Virus record (IMG/VR): IMGVR_UViG_3300042691_028918
Location: 1 to 64,000 of that record
DNA from: a virus
Length of the DNA stretch: 64,000 nt
Strand: one strand, 5' to 3'
Shown here in pieces: positions 43,988-52,461 of this stretch (its first letter is position 1; the number at the start of each line of letters is the position of its first letter). The notes under the pieces were generated by a model. It did no database searches. It was not told the origin of the DNA and saw nothing but the letters and a program-made list of their open reading frames with translations. The position numbers and the translations under genes were made by a program.

Positions 43988-44517
43988 TGATAAAATTAAA
44001 ACATATATTAAGAGAAACTGAAGAGTTTCAACAATTACCATCGGAAGTTAAAAAACACTTTTTAGAAATAATTTCAACGTATGGTCAGCATAGAGAAAGT
44101 ATGCAAAGAAAATCTGATATTAGACAGATTGCAGAAACTTTGGGAGCAATTGCAGATGCCGCACAAGAATACACTTTAAGAGAAGGCGGTGATTGGTTTG
44201 ATAGAGTGACCATTAAGAGAAATATGAATGAACTTAAAAAATTACAATCTGCATTCGAAAAGGAATCGGTAGAAGCAAAAGCACAAGAACAAAGATTGGA
44301 AGCTCTTTACGAAGATATGGGGCATGTGTTAGGTAGATACTTTGAAATAGCAGAAATAACTGAAGAGCAAATGCACCAAAGATTGGGATTACAGGAAAAA
44401 GCACCTGAAGGGTGGGAAAAAACAGTAAAGGCAATGAAAGATGAGCCAGAAGTAGATAACCCATGGGCATTGGCACATTGGATGAAAGGACAAGGATATA
44501 AATCTCACAAAAAATAA
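43987..44517 (+). CDS. Helical head-region protein with LRE leader
   Basis: A 176-residue charged helical protein. The N-terminus MIKLKHILRETEEF has L8-R-E10, a candidate gp21 site. The rest alternates helices (EVKKHFLEIISTYGQHRESMQ, QIAETLGAIADAAQEYTLREGG, MNELKKLQSAFEKESVEAK) and ends NPWALAHWMKGQGYKSHKK, a Trp/His-containing tail that occurs in several T4-like phage proteins of unknown function. Likely a core protein. Two bases separate it from the next ATG. Confidence 0.55.
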   Translation: MIKLKHILRETEEFQQLPSEVKKHFLEIISTYGQHRESMQRKSDIRQIAETLGAIADAAQEYTLREGGDWFDRVTIKRNMNELKKLQSAFEKESVEAKAQEQRLEALYEDMGHVLGRYFEIAEITEEQMHQRLGLQEKAPEGWEKTVKAMKDEPEVDNPWALAHWMKGQGYKSHKK

Positions 44518-44519
44518 TT

Positions 44520-44891
44520 ATGGAACAATTAGCATCACTTTTATTACATAGTAGAACACAGGCACACACATTTCATTTAGGTGTGAAGGGTGTAGGTGCA
44601 TTATCTGCACATTTGGCATTAGGTCACTACTATGATACAATTGGTGGTATGGTTGATGGGTTAGTAGAGGTTTATCAAGGTAAAGAAGGATTGATTAAAT
44701 TACAACCTATAAGTGGGTTGGATACAAATTGTGATATAAAAAATATCATTTCATATTTTGATAAACTATGCAAAATTGTTGCAAAGTTACGTCAGGATGA
44801 AAAACTACAAGATAGTTGGATTCAGAATGATATTGATACGGTAGTTTCGTTACTTTATTCTACAAAGTACAAACTAACCTATCTTCAATAA
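44520..44891 (+). CDS. DUF5856/Dps-like four-helix protein
   Basis: A 123-residue helical protein. SRTQAHTFHLGVKGVGALSAHLALGHYYDTIGGMVDGLVEVYQG has the H-x-x-H ... H-x-x-L-x-x-Y-Y-D ... D-x-L-V-E pattern that I associate with the DUF5856/Dps-like phage proteins. The spaced His, Asp and Glu residues resemble ferritin-like metal ligands. A role in binding iron or in structural helix packing in the head is possible, not shown. It overlaps the next ATG by one base (TAATG). Confidence 0.55.
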   Translation: MEQLASLLLHSRTQAHTFHLGVKGVGALSAHLALGHYYDTIGGMVDGLVEVYQGKEGLIKLQPISGLDTNCDIKNIISYFDKLCKIVAKLRQDEKLQDSWIQNDIDTVVSLLYSTKYKLTYLQ

Positions 44892-45163
44892 TGCCCCTAT
44901 CAGAAAAGCAATCTAGTTTTATATCTAATAATTGGAGTATCATTGTAGGTATTCTCACAGTAGCATTTGCTGCGGGTGGTATATTTAGCGAATTTCGTTT
45001 GATGCATAAGGAAATTGATGAAATAAAAAAAGAAACCGATTCAAAGGTGCAACAAATTATAGAAGAAAGAGAAAGAAAGAATAATTGGTTACAAGAACAA
45101 GAAGAAAGAATTGATGAATTAGAAGAGTGGAAATCATTTGAAGATGGCAGAAAATCAAAATAA
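44891..45163 (+). CDS. Single-span membrane protein with coiled coil
   Basis: A 90-residue protein with one transmembrane segment at residues about 15-33 (WSIIVGILTVAFAAGGIF), followed by a long charged helix (EIDEIKKETDSKVQQIIEERERKNNWLQEQEERIDELEEW). Size and topology fit a holin-like or a holin-partner protein, but T4-like head clusters also have small membrane proteins of other kinds. Nothing in the sequence decides between these. Confidence 0.5.
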   Translation: MPLSEKQSSFISNNWSIIVGILTVAFAAGGIFSEFRLMHKEIDEIKKETDSKVQQIIEERERKNNWLQEQEERIDELEEWKSFEDGRKSK

Positions 45164-45367
45164 TTTCTAAAAATTAGTATTTTCTTTAGTTTTCTAAAAA
45201 ATTTTTATATATATTATCAAATATCCCATTACATATGGGATTTCTACATTTAGACATAGTTGATTAATGAATACCCTTCTCTTATAAGGTGTGACCGAAC
45301 AATCAGCATAATTACATTGGAGTTTCCTACGAAATAACTTCACTAACAAAATTAAGGAGAAAACAAA
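45164..45367 (+). promoter_or_regulatory. Long leader of the scaffold-capsid operon
   Basis: A 204-bp gap. It has T-rich ATTTTTATATATATTATC at about 45201-45217 (TATATATATTA at 45206-45216), then an inverted repeat ATCCCAT-TAC-ATATGGGAT near 45224-45242 (arms ATCCCAT and ATGGGAT), and CCCTTCTCTTATAAGGTGTG near 45284-45303 with a weaker pairing. It ends with AAGGAG 12 bases before the ATG at 45368, a good Shine-Dalgarno sequence, which most genes here lack. It probably holds the promoter and a structured untranslated leader for the most strongly expressed proteins. A small RNA is possible. Confidence 0.5.
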
Positions 45368-46579
45368 ATGGCAAATTCAAAATTGTTAAAAGAAGCAATT
45401 GCCGATGCTAAAGCCGTAAAAGAAACCGCATTAGCAAACGCAAAACTCGCTCTTGAAGAAGCATTCACTCCAAGACTTCAATCTATCTTATCTCAAAAAT
45501 TGAGAGCAGAAGCTGAAGAAGAAAAGGATAATGAAGCTAAACCAGTAGACGAGGAATTGGATTCTACAGGCATTGGTTCTTCTACTTCTAATCCTAAATT
45601 AGATGCTCATACTGAATTTGAGGCTGGCTCTACTGAAACATCTTCCGCTGCACCAGGTGCAGAAGTTGATGATTACAAAAAGGTAGCAGACATCAACGAA
45701 GAAGAAGGTATGGAAATGGGTGATGACGAAGCTGAAAAGCAAAACGAAATCGCACAATTAAAAGCTAGATTAGCAGAATTAGAAGCTGGAGAAGGTGATG
45801 ATGAAGAAAATCCAATGGGAATGGATGATATGGGTTCAGAAGATGAATTCAATTTCGATTCCGAAGAAGGTGGTGGTGAAGAATTCGATGCATTGGGTTC
45901 CGAAGAAGGTTCGGATGAAGATGACTTGGATTTGGAAGCTATTATCAGAGAACTTGAAGCACAATTAGGTGATGAAGAAGGTTCTGAAGAAGTACCTGCA
46001 GAAGAAGATCCAATGGCTGAGAATTTAGCAGATGGTTCAGAAGCTGGTACTGATAAAGGTGAAGATCCTAAAGTGGTTGTAACCAACGAAGAAGAAATGA
46101 AAGATGACGAAGAGAAAAACGAAGTTATCGATTTAGAAGAAATTCTTCGTGAAATGGAAGCAGATATGAAAGGTGATGAAGAAGAAATGAAAGATGAAGC
46201 TATTAAAGCTGAATTGAATGAAGCTTACAAAACCATCAAATCTCTTCAAAAAACAATCAACGAAGTGAACTTATTGAACGCTAAGTTGTTGTTTGCAAAC
46301 AAATTATTCAGAGCTCATAACATGACCAACGAACAGAAGGTTAAAGTTATCGAAACTTTGGATAGAACAAAATCAGTTAGAGAAGTTAAATTGGTATACT
46401 CTACATTAGCAGAGAATTTCAAATACTCTACTTCTAACAAATCTACTAAAAAATCTATTTCCGAAGGAATCGCTAGTAAAGTGGTTAAATCAACCGCTCC
46501 TAAAGCAGCTAAGCAAGTAATTGCAGAATCTGCAGATTTCGCAGACAGATTTAGAAAGTTGGCAGGTATTATTAAGTAA
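45368..46579 (+). CDS. 22: Prohead scaffold protein (T4 gp22-like)
   Basis: A 403-residue, extremely acidic protein directly upstream of the capsid gene, as gp22 is in T4. N-terminal ANSKLLKEAIADAKAVKETALANAKLALEEAF, a long Glu/Asp/Gly/Met-rich middle, then a helical C-terminus (IKSLQKTINEVNLLNAKLLFANKLFRAHNM, EQKVKVIETLDRTKSVREVKLVYSTLAENF). The last half resembles gp22-like scaffolds with NLLNAKLLYxNKLLR. It uses many TTC, AAC and GAA codons and a strong ribosome site, unlike neighbours. It is degraded after assembly in T4. Confidence 0.85.
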   Translation: MANSKLLKEAIADAKAVKETALANAKLALEEAFTPRLQSILSQKLRAEAEEEKDNEAKPVDEELDSTGIGSSTSNPKLDAHTEFEAGSTETSSAAPGAEVDDYKKVADINEEEGMEMGDDEAEKQNEIAQLKARLAELEAGEGDDEENPMGMDDMGSEDEFNFDSEEGGGEEFDALGSEEGSDEDDLDLEAIIRELEAQLGDEEGSEEVPAEEDPMAENLADGSEAGTDKGEDPKVVVTNEEEMKDDEEKNEVIDLEEILREMEADMKGDEEEMKDEAIKAELNEAYKTIKSLQKTINEVNLLNAKLLFANKLFRAHNMTNEQKVKVIETLDRTKSVREVKLVYSTLAENFKYSTSNKSTKKSISEGIASKVVKSTAPKAAKQVIAESADFADRFRKLAGIIK

Positions 46580-46607
46580 TTAACAAAATAATTAAAAATT
46601 AATTAAA

Positions 46608-48215
46608 ATGGATTTAAAACAAATTATGCAAGGGAAAAACCCACAAAACATAATGCTTGAGCAAACCAGAGGTTTGAAAAGCAAGTGGGAAAAAACAGGA
46701 TTACTCGAAGGAGTTGGTTCTGAAACGCAAAAGCATGGTATGGCAGTAATGCTTGAAAACCAGGCAAAGCAATTACTTGATGAAGCTACTAGAACAGGTA
46801 CTTCAGCAGGTTCAGAAGAGTGGGCAGGTGTAGCTCTTCCATTGGTTAGACGTATCTTTGGTTCAATCGCAGCTAAAGAGTTCGTTTCTGTACAACCAAT
46901 GAACTTACCATCAGGTCTTATTTTCTATATGGATTTCAAATATGGTACTAACACTACATTAGGTAGACCAGCTTCTGGTTCTTCTATGTTCGGTAACGGT
47001 GGCGGATTTGGTAAAGATAATTTAGCTCCTTCTGGAAACAAACTTGGTTCTACTCAAGAAACTGAAGGTGGTCTTTACGGTGCAGGTAGATTCGGATATA
47101 CAATCAACGATACTACTGCAACAGTAACCGCAACTGTAACTACAGCTTCTTGGTCTGATGTAAATTTTGATAATGATTTATCAGCATCTATTGCATCTGC
47201 TAATTCAAGAGTAATGAAAGTTAAAGTTGGTTTACCAGCTGATGCTGATTGGCAAGGTGTTAGAGCATTCAAAATTTCAGGTTCTGCAACTACAACGTTG
47301 TTCCCAGAATATACTATCGTTGATAGTTATGGTTCTGCATCATTCGTACTTTCTGGATCTGCAGTTACCGATACAAACGTTGCAACGCAAGTATTGACTT
47401 ATCATTTACAACCAACAGATTACAACAGAGGTGATTTCGAAGATAAAGGTTCTGACCTTCCAATTCCTGAAATCGAACTTGAATTGAAATCTGAACCAAT
47501 CGTTGCAAAAACTCGTAAGTTAAAGGCTATCTGGACTCCAGAATTGGCACAAGACTTGAACGCATACCATTCAGTAGATGCGGAAGCTGAATTAACTCAA
47601 ATGCTTTCTGAATATATCTCTCTTGAGATTGATTTGGAAATCCTTGAAATGCTTCAGCAAAATGCATTCACTACTGATTACTGGTCTGCAAGAGTTGGAT
47701 ATGATTGGAACGGTTCTGGTTTCGCAATCGATGCAAACGCAGCAGCAGCATCTGCTTACACAAAGAGCACTTGGTATCAAACTTTGGGTATCAAATTGCA
47801 GAAAGTTTCTAACAAAATTCACCAATTGACTATGAGAGGTGGTGCAAACTTCTTGGTTGTATCTCCAAACGTAGCAACAATTCTTGAATCTATGAACGGA
47901 TTCTCTGCAAACCCAGGTAAAGATGCTTTACAGTTCGCAGCAGGTGTTACTAACATTGGTTCAATCTCTAACAGATATGATGTGTATAAGAATCCTTATA
48001 TGACTGAAAACGTAATCTTGTTAGGTTTCAAAGGTTCTAACTTCTTCGAAACAGGAGCAGTTTACGCACCTTATGTACCATTGATTATGACTCCGTTAGT
48101 TTATGACCCAACCAACTTCACTCCAAGAAGAGGTGTGATGACTAGATACGCTAAGAAAATCGTAAGACCAGAGTTTTACGGTAAGATTATCGTTGAAGGT
48201 TTACACTCTCTCTAA
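46608..48215 (+). CDS. 23: Major capsid protein (T4 gp23-like)
   Basis: A 535-residue protein, near T4 gp23 (521). Hallmarks: EWAGVALPLVRRIFGSIAAKEFVSVQPMNLPSGLIFYMDF, KTRKLKAIWTPELAQDL, AEAELTQMLSEYISLEIDLEIL, GANFLVVSPNVATILESM and the C-terminal YVPLIMTPLVYDPTNFTPRRGVMTRYAKKIVRPEFYGKI (long motifs, quoted by key parts: APYVPLIMTP, RRGVMTRYAKK). The likely maturation cut is QLLDE59-A60TRTG, matching LxE. Codon use is biased to TTC, AAC and TCT, typical of strong expression. A rho-independent terminator follows. Confidence 0.93.
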   Translation: MDLKQIMQGKNPQNIMLEQTRGLKSKWEKTGLLEGVGSETQKHGMAVMLENQAKQLLDEATRTGTSAGSEEWAGVALPLVRRIFGSIAAKEFVSVQPMNLPSGLIFYMDFKYGTNTTLGRPASGSSMFGNGGGFGKDNLAPSGNKLGSTQETEGGLYGAGRFGYTINDTTATVTATVTTASWSDVNFDNDLSASIASANSRVMKVKVGLPADADWQGVRAFKISGSATTTLFPEYTIVDSYGSASFVLSGSAVTDTNVATQVLTYHLQPTDYNRGDFEDKGSDLPIPEIELELKSEPIVAKTRKLKAIWTPELAQDLNAYHSVDAEAELTQMLSEYISLEIDLEILEMLQQNAFTTDYWSARVGYDWNGSGFAIDANAAAASAYTKSTWYQTLGIKLQKVSNKIHQLTMRGGANFLVVSPNVATILESMNGFSANPGKDALQFAAGVTNIGSISNRYDVYKNPYMTENVILLGFKGSNFFETGAVYAPYVPLIMTPLVYDPTNFTPRRGVMTRYAKKIVRPEFYGKIIVEGLHSL

Positions 48216-48257
48216 TCTTTGAGAAGATTGGATAAGTAATAAACTTACAATAAACTA

Positions 48258-48290
48258 AAAGGGGGAAGTATTTACTTCCCCTTTTTATTT
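48258..48290 (+). terminator. Rho-independent terminator behind the capsid gene
   Basis: GGGGAAGTA and TTTACTTCCCC form a stem of nine or more pairs with a small A/T loop, followed by CTTTTTATTTT. It ends the scaffold-capsid transcript. Confidence 0.85.
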
Positions 48291-48297
48291 TATATTG

Positions 48298-48307
48298 ATA
48301 TTTATTT
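48298..48307 (+). promoter_or_regulatory. ATATTTATTT box after the capsid terminator
   Basis: A copy of the late motif with one change (T for A at the end), 12 bases before the ATG at 48319 and just after the terminator, where a new promoter is expected. Confidence 0.35.
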
Positions 48308-48318
48308 AAAAAGATAGA

Positions 48319-49263
48319 ATGCCAAATCCCGGAGATATTATAATATTTAAAGCGTGGGAACTTAATAAATCAACTGTATTAGATAGTTCCGATGTACTTG
48401 TCAAAAAAAATGACGGGGATTTTGGTTATGTAAATATGTTGGATGTTGTAAATACAACTGCAACAACAGGTTCAATCTATATGACAGGAAGTATAGAAAC
48501 CGTTGACCACATTGATTTTTCTTTAACAGCAACACCACCACACAAAGAGGGTAGAATACATTGGGATGCTGATAGAAAAACTTTAGAAATTGATACGGAG
48601 ATAAATAATTTTATGATTTCCGCAGGACACGTTAATGTTGTTCGTGGAAAAAATACTACAACAGGAACGTTAACAAAAGGAACGGTTGTTTATATAACAG
48701 GCAATTCCGGTCAATTCGCAACATTTGGAACTGCAAGTTGGGATAGTGAAACAAGGTCTGCAATTACATTTGGAATACTTCCACAAGATATAGCACAAAA
48801 TAATAGTGGGTATGCTGTAACTTTAGGAGAAGTAACGGGCATAAACACAAATGGGTTTACACCGGGTACTTTATTATATTTAGGAGCAAACGGTACATAT
48901 ACGGCAACAAAACCACAAGCACCTTTACACCAAGTTCGTTTAGGGCAAGTTGTTGTAGCATCTACAAATGGTATCCTACAAGTAAAAATCGATAACGGCT
49001 GGGAATTGGATGAATTGCACGACGTTAGAATTAATACAGGTTCACTAAAAGATGCCGAAACAAATAATGGTGGAAGTACCTTATATCGCACAGGTTCATT
49101 GTGGAAAAATAACGATGAAGTCCGATTAGTACAATCTACTATGATACTTGCAACGGTTTCCCAATCATTAAATTTTGCAGATGATAATTCCGCAGCATTA
49201 GGAGGTGTTCCAGCCGGAGGATTGTATCATACAAATGGTACAATCAAAATTAGATTAGTTTAG
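48319..49263 (+). CDS. Head-decoration or fibre-like virion protein
   Basis: A 314-residue beta-rich protein. The central region TPPHKEGRIHWDADRKTLEI, VNVVRGKNTTTGTLTKGTVVYITGNSG, TFGILPQDIAQNNSGYAVTLGEVTGINTNGF, GTLLYLGANGTYTATKPQAPLHQVRLGQVV (given in pieces) has the layout of trimeric phage surface proteins with a DUF2190-like flavour. No enzymatic motif. It follows the capsid gene as its own transcription unit. The final part TLYRTGSLWKNNDEVRLV occurs in fibre-like proteins. Virion exposure is likely. Confidence 0.5.
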   Translation: MPNPGDIIIFKAWELNKSTVLDSSDVLVKKNDGDFGYVNMLDVVNTTATTGSIYMTGSIETVDHIDFSLTATPPHKEGRIHWDADRKTLEIDTEINNFMISAGHVNVVRGKNTTTGTLTKGTVVYITGNSGQFATFGTASWDSETRSAITFGILPQDIAQNNSGYAVTLGEVTGINTNGFTPGTLLYLGANGTYTATKPQAPLHQVRLGQVVVASTNGILQVKIDNGWELDELHDVRINTGSLKDAETNNGGSTLYRTGSLWKNNDEVRLVQSTMILATVSQSLNFADDNSAALGGVPAGGLYHTNGTIKIRLV

Positions 49264-49290
49264 TAAAAAATTTACCCCTATTTTTTATTC

Positions 49291-49302
49291 TTATATTTAT
49301 AG
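49291..49302 (+). promoter_or_regulatory. TTATATTTATAG box upstream of the neck gene
   Basis: Copy of the recurring motif, 28 bases before the ATG at 49331. A weak AAAAAATTTACCCCTATTTTTT sequence just before it may end the previous transcript. Confidence 0.35.
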
Positions 49303-49330
49303 TAGTATAACTCTATAAAATAAAATAATA

Positions 49331-50539
49331 ATGTCTGTAAATACGTATTGGTCAGGCTCAACCGCAAGTGCATTTTTAATAGCATCGGCATCCGGTGAGG
49401 CAACTCCATTTGGAATATATGATAATGATTCCGATTTTAAATCCGATGCACCGAAAACAGCAGTTTGGGTTGCAAAAAGATTAGGATATCCAATTATTAA
49501 TATAGAATTGGATAATCCACAAATATGGGCATGTTTTGAAGAAGCAACCTCTGAATATTCTGCACAAATAAATCAATTCAATTTAAGAAATAACCTCGAT
49601 ATATTGAGAGGTCAACCGAAAGGAAAAGTTTCAAGTTATTCACAAACATTGGTTGATGGTTCATTTTTACCAACTGCAATCCGTATGTCACAACAATACG
49701 GAACACTTGCAGGAGTTGGAGGAACGACTAGAATAAAGAGGGCATATGTAAATTTAACATCTTCGGTACAAACTTATGGTTTGATGCAAGCGGCCATCGA
49801 TGTTGAAAGTTCACAATCATTTCAAAGTTTATATACGGGCAGCTCAACTATTGATGTTGTTCGTGTTTATCACGAAGCAGTTCCGGCAATTACAAGATTT
49901 TTTGACCCATATTCGGTGGGTGCACAGGGAACTTTGAATTTAATGAGCGAATTGGGATTTGGTAATTATTCACCGGCCGCACAATTTTTAATGATGCCTA
50001 TATATGAGGATTTATTAAGAATGCAGCATATTGAATTTAATGATACTATTAGAAAATCTGCGCACACATTTAACATTGTAGATAATCATTTAGAAATATT
50101 TCCTGTTCCAACGGCAAGGGGCCCGCAAAAAATATACTTTGATTATATGAGTAGGGATGAATTTGAGCATGATTCGCAAACGATTCAGGCAGATTCCCTT
50201 TCCGATTATTCTGATATACCATATGATTTTATCCAATATTCAAACATAAATGATGTTGGTAAGCAATGGATAAGGAAATATACTTTAGCATTGGCAAAAG
50301 AACTATTGGGAGCAATTAGAGAAAAATATAATTCAGTTCCAATTCCAGATGGTGAGGTAACATTGGATGGTGCAGCATTAAGAGCAGAGGCACAAGTTGA
50401 AAAAGATGCATTGATAACTCAATTGAGAGAAAATTTGGAAGAATTGAGTAGAAAAAATGTAATGGAAAATAAAGCACATGAGGCGGATCACCATCAACAA
50501 ATGTTACAAAAAGTACCTTTAAAAATATATGTAGGATAA
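49331..50539 (+). CDS. 13: Neck protein (T4 gp13-like)
   Basis: A 402-residue protein. KTAVWVAKRLGYPIINIELDNPQIWACFEEATSEYSAQINQFNL has the layout of the gp13 start (W-x-x-x-R-L-G-x-P-x-x-x-x-E-L, then a Glu-rich helix). Later blocks are AVPAITRFFDPYSVGAQGTLNLM, MMPIYEDLLRMQHIEFNDTI and YDFIQYSNINDVGKQWIRKYTLALAKELLGAIREKY. T4 gp13 (309 residues) with gp14 forms the collar that closes the filled head. It is longer here by about 90 residues. It is followed one base later by the next neck-like gene. Confidence 0.75.
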   Translation: MSVNTYWSGSTASAFLIASASGEATPFGIYDNDSDFKSDAPKTAVWVAKRLGYPIINIELDNPQIWACFEEATSEYSAQINQFNLRNNLDILRGQPKGKVSSYSQTLVDGSFLPTAIRMSQQYGTLAGVGGTTRIKRAYVNLTSSVQTYGLMQAAIDVESSQSFQSLYTGSSTIDVVRVYHEAVPAITRFFDPYSVGAQGTLNLMSELGFGNYSPAAQFLMMPIYEDLLRMQHIEFNDTIRKSAHTFNIVDNHLEIFPVPTARGPQKIYFDYMSRDEFEHDSQTIQADSLSDYSDIPYDFIQYSNINDVGKQWIRKYTLALAKELLGAIREKYNSVPIPDGEVTLDGAALRAEAQVEKDALITQLRENLEELSRKNVMENKAHEADHHQQMLQKVPLKIYVG

Positions 50540-50540
50540 T

Positions 50541-51008
50541 ATGCCAAAGTTTATGCTAGATAGGGACTTGCAACTTTTTAGAAGTGTAGCAAGAGAGTTG
50601 GTAGATACGGTGATACAAAATACTTGCGTTTTATTTAAAATAAATTTAAATGAAACAAAAGTAAATATCTATGGTGAATCTGTAAATAAAACTTGGTATC
50701 CTGGAGTTGAGTTATATGTTTTAATTGATAAGGAGCCTGAAACTGCCGTATATGAGGGGTTTGGTTCTGACAACCAACAGAATATAACTTTTAAATTTGA
50801 TAGATTATTATGTGAAGAACGAAATGTTTATCCTGAAATAGGCGATGTTATTTATTTCGATAATTCTTATTATGAAATAGATAATACAAATGAGGTACAA
50901 TTTATTGGTGGATTACCTGGAGAAAATAGTGATAGAAATTGGAGTATTGTATGTTCTACTTTTATGGTAAACAAAGCAACATTAAATATAGAAGAAAGAA
51001 TTAATTAA
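50541..51008 (+). CDS. Neck or head-tail connector protein (gp14-like)
   Basis: A 155-residue protein. It starts MPKFMLDRDLQLFRSVARELVDTV, with KFDRLLCEERNVYPEIGDVIYFDNSYYEIDNTNEVQFIGGLPG at about 90-130; the pattern GDxIYFxxxYYEIDN..E.Q..GG is the typical core of the connector that follows gp13 in T4-like phages. T4 gp14 is longer (256). I therefore call it gp14-like by order and core motif, not by full-length match. Confidence 0.55.
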   Translation: MPKFMLDRDLQLFRSVARELVDTVIQNTCVLFKINLNETKVNIYGESVNKTWYPGVELYVLIDKEPETAVYEGFGSDNQQNITFKFDRLLCEERNVYPEIGDVIYFDNSYYEIDNTNEVQFIGGLPGENSDRNWSIVCSTFMVNKATLNIEERIN

Positions 51009-51013
51009 AAAAG

Positions 51014-52132
51014 ATGTCTACAAATCCATTAAGAAATAATACAAGAATAAATCAAATCAAAGTAAATAAGCAAGATTTGAAACAAAGTGTAACTCTATTT
51101 GATATAGATTATGCAATGATGTCTTATTTGGAAGATACAGTTTTACCTAATTTGGATGAAAACGGAACGGTTTTAAAAATACCTGTAATATATGGTAACT
51201 CGGAAAGATGGAATGGTGCAAGGAGACAGGGCGTATATAGGGATGCAAAAGGAAAAATACAACTTCCTTTAATGATGATTAGGAGAACAAGTGTTGCTAA
51301 AAACGAAGCAATGTCTATGTTAAATAGGCATGTTTCATATGCAACAATACGAAAATATTCACCTGAAAACAGATATGATAGATTTAGTTTATTAGGATCA
51401 AATACGAAACCGAAATACGAATTATATAACGTAACTATGCCGGATTATGTAGAAATAAACTATGATTGCATGGTTTGGACAAACTTTACAGAACACTTAA
51501 ATACGGTTATTGAGCAACTACAATTTGCAGGATCATATTGGGGTGATAAAGATAAGTTCAAATTTAACACATCGGTTGGGGAATTCAATGTTGTTAATGA
51601 GGTTGGAGAAGGAACGGAGAGAATTAATAGAGTTGAGTTTTCATTAAATGTAAAGGCATATTTACTTCCTGAAACATTTGATGGAGAAGCAACTACTAAA
51701 AAATCAATATCAGTAAATAGATTTGTAGTATCAACGGAAACCGATATGACCGGAAATGGTAGACTTGAAGGATTACTCACAACACCTTCACCATACTATG
51801 ATAACAAAGACCTTATAGATTTCTTATCATTGAATAATAGTAGAGTTGAGACTCCCGTAGCAAATAATACAATAACATTTGCAGGCATCAAACCAATAAA
51901 GGCCCCACCACTATTATCATCGGTAATATCGGGTACAATAACATTAAGTGGTGAACCGTATGATATTAAAGTTTATATAAATGGTGTTAGATACTATTAT
52001 GGTACTCACTTTGGAGTATCCTATGCAACTGCGCCGGGAAACTTAACTATAACATTTTTACCATTGATTTTAGGATTCGATGTTGATACGGAAGATGAAA
52101 TAACTATAACAGGTAAATTTATTGATATATAA
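51014..52132 (+). CDS. Virion structural protein, tail or neck region
   Basis: A 372-residue protein. Blocks: QSVTLFDIDYAMMSYLEDTVLPNLDENG, KIPVIYGNSERWNGARRQGVYRDAKGKIQLPLMMIRRTSVAKNE (in parts: PVIYGNSERWNGARR, IQLPLMMIRRTS), NVTMPDYVEINYDCMVWTNFTEHLNTVIEQL and RVEFSLNVKAYLLPE. The first blocks recur in T4-like marine phages next to gp13/gp14. The C-terminus is a beta domain (INGVRYYYGTHFGVSYA). I recognise it as a structural family but cannot name the position; gp15-like tail completion is a possibility. It shares one base with the next gene. Confidence 0.5.
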   Translation: MSTNPLRNNTRINQIKVNKQDLKQSVTLFDIDYAMMSYLEDTVLPNLDENGTVLKIPVIYGNSERWNGARRQGVYRDAKGKIQLPLMMIRRTSVAKNEAMSMLNRHVSYATIRKYSPENRYDRFSLLGSNTKPKYELYNVTMPDYVEINYDCMVWTNFTEHLNTVIEQLQFAGSYWGDKDKFKFNTSVGEFNVVNEVGEGTERINRVEFSLNVKAYLLPETFDGEATTKKSISVNRFVVSTETDMTGNGRLEGLLTTPSPYYDNKDLIDFLSLNNSRVETPVANNTITFAGIKPIKAPPLLSSVISGTITLSGEPYDIKVYINGVRYYYGTHFGVSYATAPGNLTITFLPLILGFDVDTEDEITITGKFIDI

Positions 52133-52461
52133 TGAAAAGAACTTTACTTGATATAACTCAAAAAATATCTAGAAAAATAACGGGAGTATATTTAACACCC
52201 AAAAATTTAAATGATTCAAACTATTATATATTTGAAGCCAAAAATTATAGATTTGTAGAAATTTTAAGAGAAGTTGAATATAGAAAGGTGCAAGATAGAG
52301 TTACCATTCGTATAAATACACAAAATATTTCTAATAGAGATTTTTTGATAGAAGATGGTGTAGATGGGATTGTTGTGAAGTTTATAAAAAATAATTTCCA
52401 ATATGAGTTGGATACAAATGATGAAATTTATTTAAAAGGAGATATAGAACAATATGCTTAA
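52132..52461 (+). CDS. Small structural protein, unknown
   Basis: A 109-residue protein starting at the TAATG overlap with the upstream gene. Two parts: a positively charged start (MKRTLLDITQKISRKITGVYL) and a beta-like rest (FVEILREVEYRKVQDRVTIRINTQNI, GVDGIVVKFIKNNFQYELDTNDEIYLKGDIE). No family recognised. It overlaps the next gene by 8 bases, so it belongs to the same translational block. Confidence 0.5.
   Translation: MKRTLLDITQKISRKITGVYLTPKNLNDSNYYIFEAKNYRFVEILREVEYRKVQDRVTIRINTQNISNRDFLIEDGVDGIVVKFIKNNFQYELDTNDEIYLKGDIEQYA

Noticed and set aside
45673-46086. 137-codon Ser-rich minus-strand open frame
   Set aside because: It is the reverse complement of the Glu/Asp-rich scaffold gene, where GAA/TTC codons give a Ser- and Phe-rich shadow; nothing else supports it.
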